DNA from: Unio delphinus
Taxonomy: Eukaryota > Mollusca > Bivalvia > Unionida > Unionidae
Length of the DNA stretch: 64,000 nucleotides
NCBI GenBank assembly: GCA_029339505.1
Contig: JAQISU010000094.1
Coordinates: 3,573,501 to 3,637,500 of the forward strand
Direction of reading: 5' to 3'
The position numbers and the translations under genes were made by a program. Positions 12,298 through 22,000 of the stretch are shown piece by piece; position 1 is the first letter of the stretch, and the number at the start of each line of letters is the position of its first letter. The notes below the pieces were generated by a model. It ran no database searches and was not told where the DNA came from. It saw only the letters and a list, made by a program, of their open reading frames with translations.

Positions 12298-13654
12298 TTA
12301 TGATTTCACAAACAGACTAATTTGTAAAACCTCACCTCTTAAATCAATCAGATTATTGGACTGGTCAGTGAGGTTGAAATTAGTTCTCGTTAACGAATCA
12401 TTATGACATCGCATATAGACTGGATTAGTTGGATCTTCAATGATTATAAACCCTGGAGGAGCTGTTGGTGCAAATGAGTATAAAATATATCCTTGTTGAG
12501 CTTGATTTCATCTTCCGAGATTTATTTGGTAACTTCCTTCGATAACATCACATACTAAATTCACTGCAATCACCGAGAATATATTGACGTTTTGAGGAGC
12601 GATAGGTCGCCCACCAGCATCTGGGTCATTATTATGTTTGAGGATTGTTGTTTGTGGTTGTGCTATTTTCTTCTATTCGGCGAGTATCAGAGAAACGTTT
12701 TCTTGAATAAGATCATTAACATATTGTTTTAGTTCGATTGCGTTATACCCAAGAAACTTTTGTAATATTGTAACCGGTTAGGAAATTTTTGTTTATCTCC
12801 ATTCTTGTCAATAATTATTATCTGAACTATTCGTTTGTTGATATATTCCATGTCGGATACAAGCTGATTTAATATCTCAACATATTTTATAATCTCGATG
12901 CGTGAACTCGTTATATCAGAGAGATGCTCCTGGAAAATCAGTCGTAGTCTCTCTAGTTGTGTTTTATGTAATTGAGTAATCTCTTTCAAATAATCAATGA
13001 CGTTATTTAGAGTGAATACAATTGCAATGGATGAATCAGGAGTTTTCTCAAGACCAAAGTCCCATTGCATGGTATTGTTATTGCGAAATGTGAATCTGTC
13101 AGTTAATTTTGCATTTTTTATACTAGGTAAATAATTTCGATATGATGGAACAATTTCGTAGTATGATTGTACATCTGTGACATAATCAGATTTTTTAGGT
13201 TCTGATAATTGATTAGATGTCCGAGGTGGGATTTCAGGCCAACCCAGTGTATTGTCCTTATAGAACTCTGACAGATATTTACGACATATCCGGGTGAGTT
13301 TATCTCAATGGCAGATGATAGTTTTGGTTCATGAACTGTTATAGCGATTTTCGATTCTTTTCCAGTAACGGATTTTATTCTACGCTTAAATTCATTATTG
13401 ATCTGTTGGATTTGGTATGACCAAGATGGTAGCGAAACAACGTTCCAATCTGGAGTTCCATCAGGTTTATTCTTACTCGCAAACACCAGGGAATTATTTG
13501 GTTGTTGACCACTGAATGGTACTGATCTGATATTTGGCCAACTATGGTATACTCGTAGTTTTGCTAGTGCTATTTCCTTAACTGAAACCGCAGTAGGGAA
13601 ATTTACACTGAATTCAGGATTCGTTGAGGTTATTGAGATCATTCTGGTTTTCAC
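12298..13654 (-). pseudogene. Polinton penton/spike-like candidate, broken
   Basis: Read on the minus strand, this relic has three parts. The first is an N-terminal beta-rich region (NPEFSVNFPTA, then LAKLRVYHSWPNI and SWSYQIQQINNEFKRRI). The second is a helical, heptad-like middle (about 12730-13070, with LKEITQLHKTQLERLRLIF). The third is a C-terminal beta-rich region (FAPTAPPGFIIIEDPTNPVY, later NLIDLRGEVLQISLFV). The same architecture recurs in uncharacterised invertebrate proteins next to Polinton capsid genes. Its position at the end of the structural gene cluster fits a vertex or spike protein. Calling it penton is inference. At least two frameshifts (near 13285 and 13090) and two or more stops (for example near 12675) break it. 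Confidence 0.55.
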
Positions 13655-14180
13655 CGGTGTTATATTTTCCGCTATTCATTGAAGTAGTTCTTGCGATGTT
13701 GTCATTGTTATTATATTCGTGTTGTTTTGCTAATTTTGACATCGCGGAATCATAAACACGTACCATCGCTGAAAACTCACTATCGGATATTAATGTGTCA
13801 TCAAGAGACGACGATTTCATCGATGATAATTGGGAGTACGCGGTTGAAACAACATGGAACTTAACTACGTAGTCTTGTAGTTTACGCTGGCTGTATGATG
13901 ATATTCTTTTGTTATTATTGAAATAATTCCCTCGATTGTTGTCGCCGCGGATATACAAATTGGAACAGCTATCGGGGCAATCATTGTCACCGAGGAGAGT
14001 ATTATACCGGCTCCGGTGATTACACCTGATACCGAGTACACGGTAACGTCAACTGCGGAAATTCTTTGTCGGTATTTTGATATTTTTTACTTGATACTCC
14101 TCAGTGAGTGTTTTGAGTTTAGTTTGAAATTCTTTGACCTGATCATAGCGATATTGCTGTGACGTTGCCAATGATGACAT
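13614..14180 (-). pseudogene. Small membrane protein of the Polinton, broken
   Basis: Starts at an ATG at 14178-14180 with a polar helical N-terminus (MSSLATSQQYRYDQVKEF). A glycine/alanine/isoleucine-rich hydrophobic segment follows (about 13970-14050, TGAGIILSSVTMIAPIAVPI), then a helical C-terminus with DDTLISDSEFSAMVRVYDSA. The hydrophobic centre plus ISDxEF-type C-terminus recurs in uncharacterised Polinton-linked invertebrate proteins; its role is unknown. The frame shifts between the three parts, so the copy is dead. It overlaps the start of the penton/spike-like candidate by about 40 bases. Confidence 0.5.
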
Positions 14181-14248
14181 TTTATTTATTATAATAGATT
14201 TCAAATTGCTGGCGTGAAATTCGTCAGCGTTGAAAATCCTATGGCTTT

Positions 14249-15240
14249 TTAATTCAGTTGTTTACTTAAATCCGCTACGAATTCCACATACCATGTTATC
14301 GAAACCCTAGCCAAATTATTATCAGTGGATGCTATTGTGAATCGTTCAGTTGTTCCTTTGTCGATGATCGTTGATATCATATTGTTTTCCCCATATGAAC
14401 TCGTTGATGAAATATTAAATTGAGTCCGCGACACTAGTGTTAATCGATAAATACCCTTGACGGTCGCAGTGATATTTAATATGATAGTGGATTTTTATGT
14501 TCATGAGGGATTTTTATTTTTTCAAGTTTTTCTATCATCCTCAGCAGATCAGCCTTGACGACATCGTTGGTCGTTGTAATATCTTCGCGAACAACTATTT
14601 GCCGATTAATCGCGGTTATTTCATCAAGTTTCGTGATAATACCAGCGAGATTTGTTTTGATTTCTTCGGGTTTAGCATTTTTACGAACAAATTTATCGTC
14701 GGCATCATCGGTTTTTTTTAAAGTTTTTACGTAACGTAGTAAATTGTTCGATATGAGCGTCATAATCGCATCGCAACTTTGACAAATTATCCATGGAGGA
14801 TTTTATCTTCATGAGTTTCGGTGTGGTCACCGGTGGATTTCCAAAGAAATCTAATAGAGGTTTGTCAATATTATCAATAATACTTCTTTGTAATTCAGAA
14901 AACCGATCGAATTTAGTTATATGGTCGTCGTATTCATCGCGTAGTCTTTTTAATGGTTCTAAATTGTTAATTCTATCCACAATAGTTGAAATGGGAACAT
15001 CTGGTTTGAGTTTACCTTGATCGGAAAATACCGCAATAGCATTTTCCGTTACACGACGTTGTTTAACTAAAATATCATCAAAGGAAACATTACTAGTTTT
15101 CAATTTACCCTGATGATCTTGAAATACAACTATTTCATTTGGATCAACACTTGCGAGGTTTAACATTTCAGATATTTCATCTTCAATTATTTTTTTTTTA
15201 CATCACCGGTTGCACATATTTCCGCGGTGGGTTTTTTCAG
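14249..15240 (-). pseudogene. Fibre-like protein of the Polinton, broken
   Basis: The N-terminal part carries two copies of a short repeat of the form VxFxDxxGKLKxxxVxxxxI (EIVVFQDHQGKLKTSNVSF and IAVFSDQGKLKPDVPIST). This resembles shaft repeats of trimeric phage and viral fibres. A long charged helical region rich in L/I heptads follows (about 14500-14960), then a beta-rich C-terminal segment of about 80 residues (14249-14490, includes RVSITWYVEFV) suitable for a head domain. The arrangement suggests an attachment fibre; this is inference from architecture. Breaks include a frameshift in an A run near 15190, one near 14720-14760 and one before the C-terminal segment. Confidence 0.5.
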
Positions 15241-15290
15241 GCTTGATAGAGATCTCCCCTAAATATCAATCATTATACTCTAAGATCTCT

Positions 15291-15689
15291 CTAAAAAGCG
15301 ATTTTTCGTATATTCGTGTACGGTTTTATGGGGTGGTTTTTCCGATGAAGAAATAGCGTTGAGTACATTAATACCTCTATGCCGCATATTGGTGGGTCAT
15401 TCATTTACAGTGTTGGTAGCGTGGAATACCAGATAGGAGTTTTTAAGCGGTTTATATAACGCACAAATTCTTTAGGCGGTGCTAATCCATATGAATCGAA
15501 ATAAACAATCACACGCGGATCAATCGCGTATGCAACCCAGTGAGTTCCAGGTCAGTTGCTGTTATCGAGATTAATCATACCTGTCTCAGCGTTGTTTGGT
15601 TGTTGTGGTAATTGATCTCTCATAAAGACACCTCTAAAGTTTTTTGTCGCTAGTTTTTTAGCAGCGTCGAGTAAATCAACATTTGACAT
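15291..15689 (-). pseudogene. Adenain-type cysteine protease, broken
   Basis: Begins MSNVDLLDAAKKLATKNFRG with a conserved FRGVFMRDQLP stretch, as in Polinton and adenovirus-type maturation proteases. The catalytic histidine lies in a GTHWVAYA motif, the aspartate in VYFDSYGLAPP, and the cysteine in an ICG motif (Cys codon 15384-15386). Such enzymes cleave capsid precursor proteins. Two in-frame TGA stops interrupt it, one just before the histidine motif and one before the cysteine motif. Length (about 132 codons) is short but contains all catalytic motifs. It is continuous in frame with the upstream pX-like segment. Confidence 0.85.
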
Positions 15690-16066
15690 GGGAACTATTG
15701 TTAGTAAACTGTTCCTAGTCTCAGGCCGTTTCCGCTGTACCATGAATACGGCGTTCCTGGTAATCTTAGACCCTTTCCTGATCGTTTCTTTCTTTTTGTA
15801 TCCCTGTCCGGTAGCTTTCTTTAGTGCCATCCATGCCGATGTACCAACGGCTCCTAGCGTGGCGGCTTTTGCTACCGCTGGGGCCGCGGCAGCAATCAAC
15901 CCTGGTAACGCAGCGAAAATTGGAAATATAGAACCTGATTTTTATCATGTTCTTTATTGCGGCAGCAGAGAGAGAGTGACCTGAACACCTTTTTATCTTT
16001 GATGGCATCATTGAAATGTTTTATCTGACGGGTTGTCAATGACAGTTTATTCTGACCACCAGACAT
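15690..16066 (-). pseudogene. pX/pVI-like capsid-associated peptide, broken
   Basis: Starts at an ATG at 16064-16066 with a polar helical leader (KLSLTTRQIKHFNDAIKDKK). A strongly hydrophobic alanine-rich segment follows (LIAAAAPAVAKAATLGAVGT), then KKATGQGYKKKETIRKGSK. A hydrophobic stretch followed by a basic KATGxG tail resembles adenovirus pX/pVI-type proteins that sit inside the capsid and are processed by the protease. Stops and a frame change near 15960 separate the leader from the rest. It lies between the capsid protein and the protease, the usual neighbourhood in this family. Confidence 0.6.
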
Positions 16067-16211
16067 CTGATTGTGCTTCAGCGATATTGTGGTTCCACAT
16101 TTTTTTAGCTGATTCCGATTGCAATTTTTTAATTGACCAGGAGTTAACGTAACACTAAAATGACTAGGTATATGCCATTTTATTTAATAACAGATTGGTC
16201 TAATTGTTACA

Positions 16212-17712
16212 TTACATATTTTCCACTGGTGCATCAATTACTCTCATTCGCCCACCAACGCCTTCGAGTAGCATTGATTTGGCACTGAGAATGACATCAA
16301 CTGCTCTGTAATTAACAATATCAGCAGGACGAGCTACACGAGCTCTGAAGTGTATGTCAACTGCGGATTGTCTGGTTAAGTCAAGATGTCCAGGGAAAAA
16401 TAGTAGATGGGATATAGTTTTCTAAAATCCAACTGTGATATTTGCAGACCAGTATCCACATTATTATCGCGTCCCATAAATGTGAACAAACTATGATACG
16501 CGCGTGCTATTTGGTTGGTTTCGTAATCAAGTAGTATATCCTCGGATGGTTTTTGTTTTACCGTTTATTCTCAATGATACTTCATTAAAACCCAATTGAT
16601 CAAATATCATATGGCTGCGTTCCTGAGAGTTTAATCGTGTTTTATCCTGTGACGCAATAAATATATGACGCGGAGTTGAAACACCTTGTTTTGATACCAG
16701 GTGCCATGTACGTGTACCATCAATATTAGAATCCATGGTATCCGTTGTTGTTGTTAGCCATGATAACAATGATTTTCCTGCATGATCCATAAATGATAGT
16801 AATCTTTCTTCCATCGTAATTGATGGAGTCATTACTGGCATCCACAATGATAGTTTTGATATAATAACTTTACCATCAGCAACACCAGCACCACGCCAGA
16901 TTGCATCATTATCACTACCCTTTCGCACGAGTGCTACTGTATGCTTCGCTCCAAAGATAACTTTTCTACAAAATCCGAAAATATGATGCAGTGGATCGCG
17001 CATGAAAATTGTCGACGTTATCCCTGCAACATATTGCTACGCGTGTTGCAAACCCCAAAATGTGATTAGGATTAGTACTTTTTATAAAGGCAGCAGCTGG
17101 TTTTGCTTCGTGCACAAGAGAACCAACTATTTGTGGATCAGATGCAGTAGCTTGTGGTGTCAGCAATTTAGTATACTAAACGTGTTCAACGTGATCAGTG
17201 AGATCCTTAGAGAACATCATAGATGGACCTGCCGATCTTGTATAATAATCAGAATATCTTGCCAACCCCACTATTGTTGTGGCAACATCAACCTCACGCT
17301 CTATAGACTCGATTTCTCTTCCATCAATCATGTATCTAGCACTTTCGAATAGCGCCATGATACCATTATTGACAAAGCCAACTCGGACATTTTGATCATT
17401 TGCATATGGTGGATCATTAGCAAATGATTATTTGTTACAATTTCTCCTTCTACTTTGATAAACGCTTCAGAGGGTAGAAAGTATTTGCTGGTATCATGGC
17501 CCTGAAGTTCGATTCTTGATCAAAGATCCGGTTGTACTGCATGATAGGAATAGAATTGATAATCGCGTACAAAATCATTCTTGGGCACTGGGGCATCCAT
17601 ATCGAACGCTGTATCAGGAGCCGATTTGAACATATTATTGTATATTTCTTGATCTAAATCGCGATCTCGCTCGCGATTTCAAGCCACTTCCCGTTATCAT
17701 ATTTGCAGTCAT
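16212..17712 (-). pseudogene. Hexon-like major capsid protein, broken
   Basis: About 1.5 kb, or 500 codons, which is near the usual Polinton capsid length. Start ATG at 17710-17712, stop at 16212-16214. Recognisable blocks in order are FKSAPDTAFDMDAPVP, LFESARYMIDGREIES, ISKLSLWMPVMTPSI, WHLVSKQGVSTPRHIFIASQ, LGFNEVSLRINGKT, DIHFRARVARPADIVNYRAV and GGRMRVIDAPVENM. These are typical of the double jelly-roll capsid protein of Polintons/adintoviruses. Frame changes near 17665, 17420, 17170, 17000 and 16520, plus several stops, show it is inactive. It forms the core of the minus-strand structural cluster. Confidence 0.85.
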
Positions 17713-17739
17713 ATTATCCTGGGTACTGCTCAGTGATGC

Positions 17740-18138
17740 TATTTTTGATCCATTGCGTTGTTTATTATTTTGCTAATACTTGCAGGCATAATTTCCGTAG
17801 ATGGTAGTGGTCCTAGTGATTTTATCACTGATGACGAAGTCATCGGTGTTTTCTTTGTGTTGGTTGATATCAATGTCGTCGAAGATGCATTGCGTGCTGA
17901 TAAATCCCCATGGAAGCTAGGATACGTAGCGACGATACATTCTTCGCAGGGGATGACTATATCCGATACAATTGTTTGGATCATAGTTAATGGCATCGAG
18001 TGATCAAATTTAGTTTATCTTGCGTTGTCCAGAGTACGAAGAATAAATCAACTTCGAAGAGTTGTTTTAGACTATAATGACACTACAATAAGTGATATTG
18101 TCAGCGATGATATAATCAGAAAAAAAGTCTCTGGTTAA
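17740..18138 (+). pseudogene. Superfamily-1 helicase C-terminal fragment
   Basis: Contains GYVATIHSSQGMTISDTIV and LVYLALSRVRRINQLRRVV, the motif V and VI pair of SF1 helicases of the Pif1/RecD type. The ATPase motifs I-IV that should lie upstream are absent, so only the last ~130 codons survive. One in-frame TGA (18001-18003) separates motifs V and VI. The stop (TAA, 18136-18138) overlaps the stop of the convergent integrase. The truncation places the helicase remnant directly against the capsid gene start, suggesting a deletion join near 17720-17760. Confidence 0.75.
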
Positions 18139-18509
18139 TGCAGAGGACCTCGTCGATAAATCCTTTCAAACGCAGAAGCCACTTCAGTTGATGATTTTGT
18201 CTTTAGTGGTTCTGCTTGTTTGTATCGACCCGCAACATCAACTACGGTTAGCGCATACTTGTAAACACCATCATGCGGCAGAAATAATATATCAGCCTGA
18301 TGAACCTCATTAGGTGCGCTGACATCAAAATGCGAGACGTTAATTTGTTTAGGTGTTGGTAGATAAATTTGCCATATCGCCTGTTTGGATAACCAAGTGG
18401 TATTTTTCACCTTTGCGGCGCTAGCGAGTTTACTGATTGCTGATTTACCCCTCCAATATCCTCTTGGAGAATAATAAATTGATTCATTGTTGTTATAAAT
18501 TAGCAGCAC
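18135..18509 (-). pseudogene. Polinton integrase (retroviral type), N-terminal half only
   Basis: Open for 124 codons, starting MLLIYNNNESIYYSPRGYWR. It carries an N-terminal helical domain, then QADILFLPHD with the first catalytic aspartate and YALTVVDVAGRYKQAEPLKT of the RNase-H-fold core. It ends after FERIYRRGPLH. The second aspartate and the glutamate of the DDE triad are missing, so it cannot catalyse strand transfer. Polinton integrases are normally more than twice this length. The stop coincides with the helicase stop in a shared TTAA. Confidence 0.88.
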
Positions 18510-18520
18510 CCAACATCAAT

Positions 18521-19022
18521 TTACTTTTCATCGCCGATTTTATCAACCATGAAGCCAATTTTTCTTCGAAGGATTTATCAGTGATAGAATTCAACGCATG
18601 AATCAATTTTACATCTGTGATATGTCTGTGTTGCAGATTACTGTTTTTATAAGCAACATCATGAGCATGACACGCCTTATCAATGGCGTTTATTGAGTTT
18701 TCACCGGGTTGGGTTTGGTTTTGATCATCGAGTCTGATATCGAGTCTGGTCCCGGGTCCACAATAACTATATCCTGGAAGGTGTTTTTCTCCTGGATATT
18801 TTACCCATGGTGTTCCTGGGAGTTTTACTAACTGAGCTGCAATATCACGTCTTCGTTTTTTTTTTTTAAAACATCTACAGATTTCATAGAAACAAATCTA
18901 AATTATTTTGTACCACATTGTACACACTTACCAGCAATTGCTGATCTGTTATTTTTAGTTGTAATCATCGTCAAGTCGTTTGTGCTAGTACGCGTCTTAC
19001 ATTTTACACAATATAGATCCAT
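18521..19022 (-). pseudogene. Zinc-ribbon plus phospholipase A2-like protein, broken
   Basis: Starts MDLYCVKCKTRTSTNDLTMI and has two CxxC pairs (CVKC and CVQC) about 32 residues apart, a zinc-ribbon pattern. After a lysine-rich linker come LPGYSYCGPGTRLDIR and NAIDKACHAHDVAYK, matching the calcium loop and His-Asp catalytic pair of the parvovirus-type PLA2 fold. That domain is known from virion proteins of several small DNA viruses. An in-frame TAA follows the second CxxC, and the 12-base A run at 18856-18867 carries a one-base frameshift. It is divergently arranged with the ATPase, 17 bases away. Confidence 0.82.
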
Positions 19023-19039
19023 AATATATTTATAATAAC
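19023..19039. promoter_or_regulatory. 17-bp divergent intergenic region
   Basis: Only 17 bases (AATATATTTATAATAAC) separate the ATG of the PLA2-like gene (minus) from the ATG of the ATPase (plus). The sequence is all A/T except one base and contains TATA-like elements. Any promoters must lie inside the opposing coding regions or be shared here. Promoter function is inferred only. Confidence 0.35.
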
Positions 19040-19696
19040 ATGAATGTAATTGATTTTTCGGCGACAAAAACACGAGAACCAGTTAAGCATCATGCAGCGC
19101 TACCAAATTCTATTCGCATGATTATAATCGGAGCACCTGGAAGTGGCAAGACACGACTGCTACTTAATTTGATAACGAGATGGATGAAATGGGACAAGTT
19201 GTATTTAGTAGCCCCGAGTGTAGACAATCAGCGATGTTACGAGGTGTTAAAGGATTTTAACGAGAAAGCAAAATCGGAAATCGATGAGGATATTATTGAG
19301 TTTATAACCGATATCATTGGTAGCATTGATGTTATTGATAGAAGTATTAACAATTTAGTCGTATATGATGATGTCATGTTAGACAATCAAAAGAATCCCG
19401 CTAGGATATTTTCCAGAGGCAGGCATAAAAATACCGATATGATATATGTCACTCAACGATACACTCAAATACCAAAAGTGATCAGACATAACTGCAATAT
19501 TCTTGCTGTATTCAATGGAGTTGACACACATACGCTACGAAATATTCACCAGACTTGGTACAGTGGAGATATGGATTATAATCTCTTTAGAAATTACTTT
19601 AGTCACGTTTATTTAATCCCACATGGATTTGCAACGATAAATTTGCACGACCCGAGATCAAGATATCGTATCGGACTTGATCAAATATTCGGTTGA
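19040..19696 (+). CDS. Packaging ATPase (FtsK/HerA, A32-like), intact ORF
   Basis: 218 codons without interruption. Walker A GAPGSGKT at residues 31-38, Walker B NLVVYDD at about 105-111, a basic RGRHKN stretch at 126-131 that may hold an arginine finger, and a YVTQR motif at 136-140. This is the genome-packaging ATPase of Polintons, adintoviruses and related double-jelly-roll viruses, a pump that drives DNA into the capsid. Length is typical. The stop (19694-19696) lies one base before the right inverted repeat. It is the only open gene in the element. Whether it is expressed cannot be told from sequence. Confidence 0.93.
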   Translation: MNVIDFSATKTREPVKHHAALPNSIRMIIIGAPGSGKTRLLLNLITRWMKWDKLYLVAPSVDNQRCYEVLKDFNEKAKSEIDEDIIEFITDIIGSIDVIDRSINNLVVYDDVMLDNQKNPARIFSRGRHKNTDMIYVTQRYTQIPKVIRHNCNILAVFNGVDTHTLRNIHQTWYSGDMDYNLFRNYFSHVYLIPHGFATINLHDPRSRYRIGLDQIFG

Positions 19697-19697
19697 A

Positions 19698-19848
19698 ATC
19701 GTAAAAAGATTTTTACCCCCATAGCAGCAGAGGGGGTGCGACAACCACTTTGCGTCTCCAAAGGAAACTTTTTTTTCGATTTTGGAGGAAGCCTTGGTTT
19801 GCCAAATAGACGCTTCTATAAAGTTGTAGAATTCTCCCTTTCTGCTGC
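19698..19848 (-). repeat. Polinton right terminal inverted repeat
   Basis: Inverted counterpart of 12122-12274. The inner ~130 bases are about 96 percent identical by eye, and the outer ~22 bases are more diverged. Starts immediately after the ATPase stop codon. Confidence 0.95.
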
Positions 19849-19854
19849 TCCTTA
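19849..19854. repeat. Target-site duplication, right copy (TCCTTA)
   Basis: Exact match to the six bases flanking the left end at 12116-12121. Confidence 0.75.
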
Positions 19855-20854
19855 TGTCCTGGCTCATAAATACTTCACAAGAAACTTTTCTTGGAGAAAG
19901 GTAAAGTTCTAATCTCTTACAATCAGTAACGCAGCATGCAGATGTGAATAAACCGTGGCCGTTGTTGTTTCAAATTATGGATGTTGGCGGTGCTGTCTTG
20001 GATCACATTGTCACATTTTAAGTGGTACATTCCCATTCTTGTGCCGCTGTAGAAAATATGTAATCTTTTATTGTGACCTCTAAGATAGCATCGGTCCTTT
20101 TTTTCTTCAGAAAATATATTCTGATTTTTTTTTAAAGTTTGGCTACCTGAGAGAATTCAAACAACGAAATCAAATGACAAACTGAATTGAATCGTTTCTT
20201 TATAAGAATGAAGGTGTTACAGGACGACCATTGTTACAATGGGATTTCGTTGGCTTTTTATTTTTGTACATGCACGACATTAACTTAACAACAGCCTGTC
20301 AATTAAATGCAGAAACCACAGAAAACAATGCTTCATTATTCGTCAGGCAGTTCATCCATGAGGCACGCGTTCACCAACCAGGAAGCGACTACCAGATGTG
20401 TTCGTGATCCCGGTTATGATAGACTCGCTGTACTAATTATTTAAGATATACTCACTGAACTAATTCAGTTCCCTAATTAAACACAAACACACTGAAATGA
20501 AAAATTAATTAACTTTACATGTTTAAATGTTCATTATCAAGTATATTGTCTTCGGTATAGACTCATTCTTAATCAATGATTTTATTTGGAGAAAAACATG
20601 CCCCGCAGCATTTGTTTGATCTACTTGTGTTTTCAACTTTGCACCTAAAGAATCGGGTTCTAATTGCAGTTAAAGACTGTTCCAGTGTTAAGCGTGTAAA
20701 ATGTGTTTTGGCCTTTATGAATCTGTTAAGTTCTCGAAATTTTAAATTTCATTATGAACTGATCAGGATCCTCAACCCATACATACACGCAATATCTTTT
20801 ATTTACACCATTTTCTTGATTGGTTGCCATTTTATTCCAAATAATGATTCCGGC
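19855..20854. other. SLC13 intron 1, nothing supported
   Basis: AT-rich sequence with no recognisable gene or repeat. Confidence 0.5.
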
Positions 20855-20940
20855 AAGACAGTCATATGCATTACCGATTATCAAACTATTCTGATAAATC
20901 TATCATACTTTATGCATACAATTCCATACTTTATGCATAC

Positions 20941-21015
<75 letters not shown>

Positions 21016-21128
21016 CGACTGTATTTGCTGAATATATTTGATATTCTCAAAGCGAAACTTAATTTAGCATTTGCATGTCTGAAATATAAAAAGTGAATCT
21101 CTTGTCGTGACAGTTCGTAAGGATTAAG
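20855..21128 (+). repeat. Dispersed repeat with internal (TC)n, copy 2
   Basis: Same element as 8532-8773, with the (TC)n tract at 20944-21009. This copy has a local duplication of CATACTTTATGCATACAATT just before the tract and a few base differences after it. Same orientation as copy 1. Confidence 0.8.
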
Positions 21129-22000
21129 AATAGTCATTTGAGTTTCAAAAATAATTAATACATGTCAATCACAGTTCACAGTTCGATTTCCATAACAGTT
21201 CGCGCATGTATATGTAACAGATTTATTGTAACTGTCATCACCGTTGTGTTAAAGTTAGTAGAACTTTATAATTCAATGACATTTGAATAGTTTTCGAAAC
21301 TGTTGGCCCAAGTTTTGTGTATCATATCGCCAACACTACGTCAGATTTATACAGGCTGTTTACTGATTTTATTCATGCTATACGGTTTGTATAATGTACT
21401 AAGACCATAATGCCTTGTCTGTAAGATTGACAAAGTGTCCTTTCTAATGAATCTTTAATTAGCAAAATCTTGTATGAACATTTTAAATGACGACCAATAA
21501 TTCTTTTTCTAAAGAATTCAAAACTTTAATCCAAAAGTTGTTCCCCTCAAAGCATAGCATCCGGAGGTTTATCAGCTGTATTTTTTTTTTCTTGATTGAT
21601 GTCAATTTAAATAACTCGAGATAAAAAAAAAAAACACGTATATTCAAATGGGAGTAAATGCATCATTATCAGACACGCTCTAAGAATCTCTTCGACTATA
21701 ACAGCGTAAAGATCAATACTTGCTCAAATCTTAAGATCGGTCAACTTTGTGCAGATATAGATAATTACCCAATTTCAATACAGGCGCTTAAGAATCTGCT
21801 TAATTAAAATAGTTACACCTTCATGTGGCTATTTGGCTAAGTTTACTCGAAGGATCATCAATAATTTGACTTCTGTAGACAATGTGACGTTATGCTTCGA
21901 GAGAATGTAATGTACAATTTTGTAGTTCGTCGCCATCTGGCTTTTGAAAGAGTAATGAATATTGAATATATGGACTTCTTACATTACAAACTATTAGATA
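21129..22000. other. SLC13 intron 1, nothing seen
   Basis: AT-rich intronic sequence without identifiable features. Confidence 0.5.

Larger units (their letters stand above)
12122..19848. mobile_element. Polinton/Maverick (adintovirus-like) element, internally deleted
   Basis: A 7.7-kb element bounded by terminal inverted repeats of about 150 bases and a 6-base target duplication. It encodes, on the minus strand, a penton/spike-like candidate, a small membrane protein, a fibre-like protein, an adenain-type protease, a pX-like peptide, a hexon-like capsid protein, a truncated retroviral-type integrase and a PLA2-like protein. On the plus strand it encodes a helicase C-terminus and a packaging ATPase. 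Family-B DNA polymerase, normally over 3 kb, is missing. Full elements are usually 15-20 kb. Most genes have stops or frameshifts, so this is a dead endogenous copy. It sits in SLC13 intron 1 with most genes parallel to the host gene. Confidence 0.93.

Noticed and set aside
14497..15020. Plus-strand frames opposite the fibre-like gene
   Set aside because: They are shadows of the minus-strand coiled-coil coding sequence.
12122..19848. Free virophage or Adenoviridae insertion
   Set aside because: A retroviral-type integrase, long inverted repeats and a 6-bp duplication fit Polinton/Maverick. Hexon and adenain motifs are shared with those groups by common descent.
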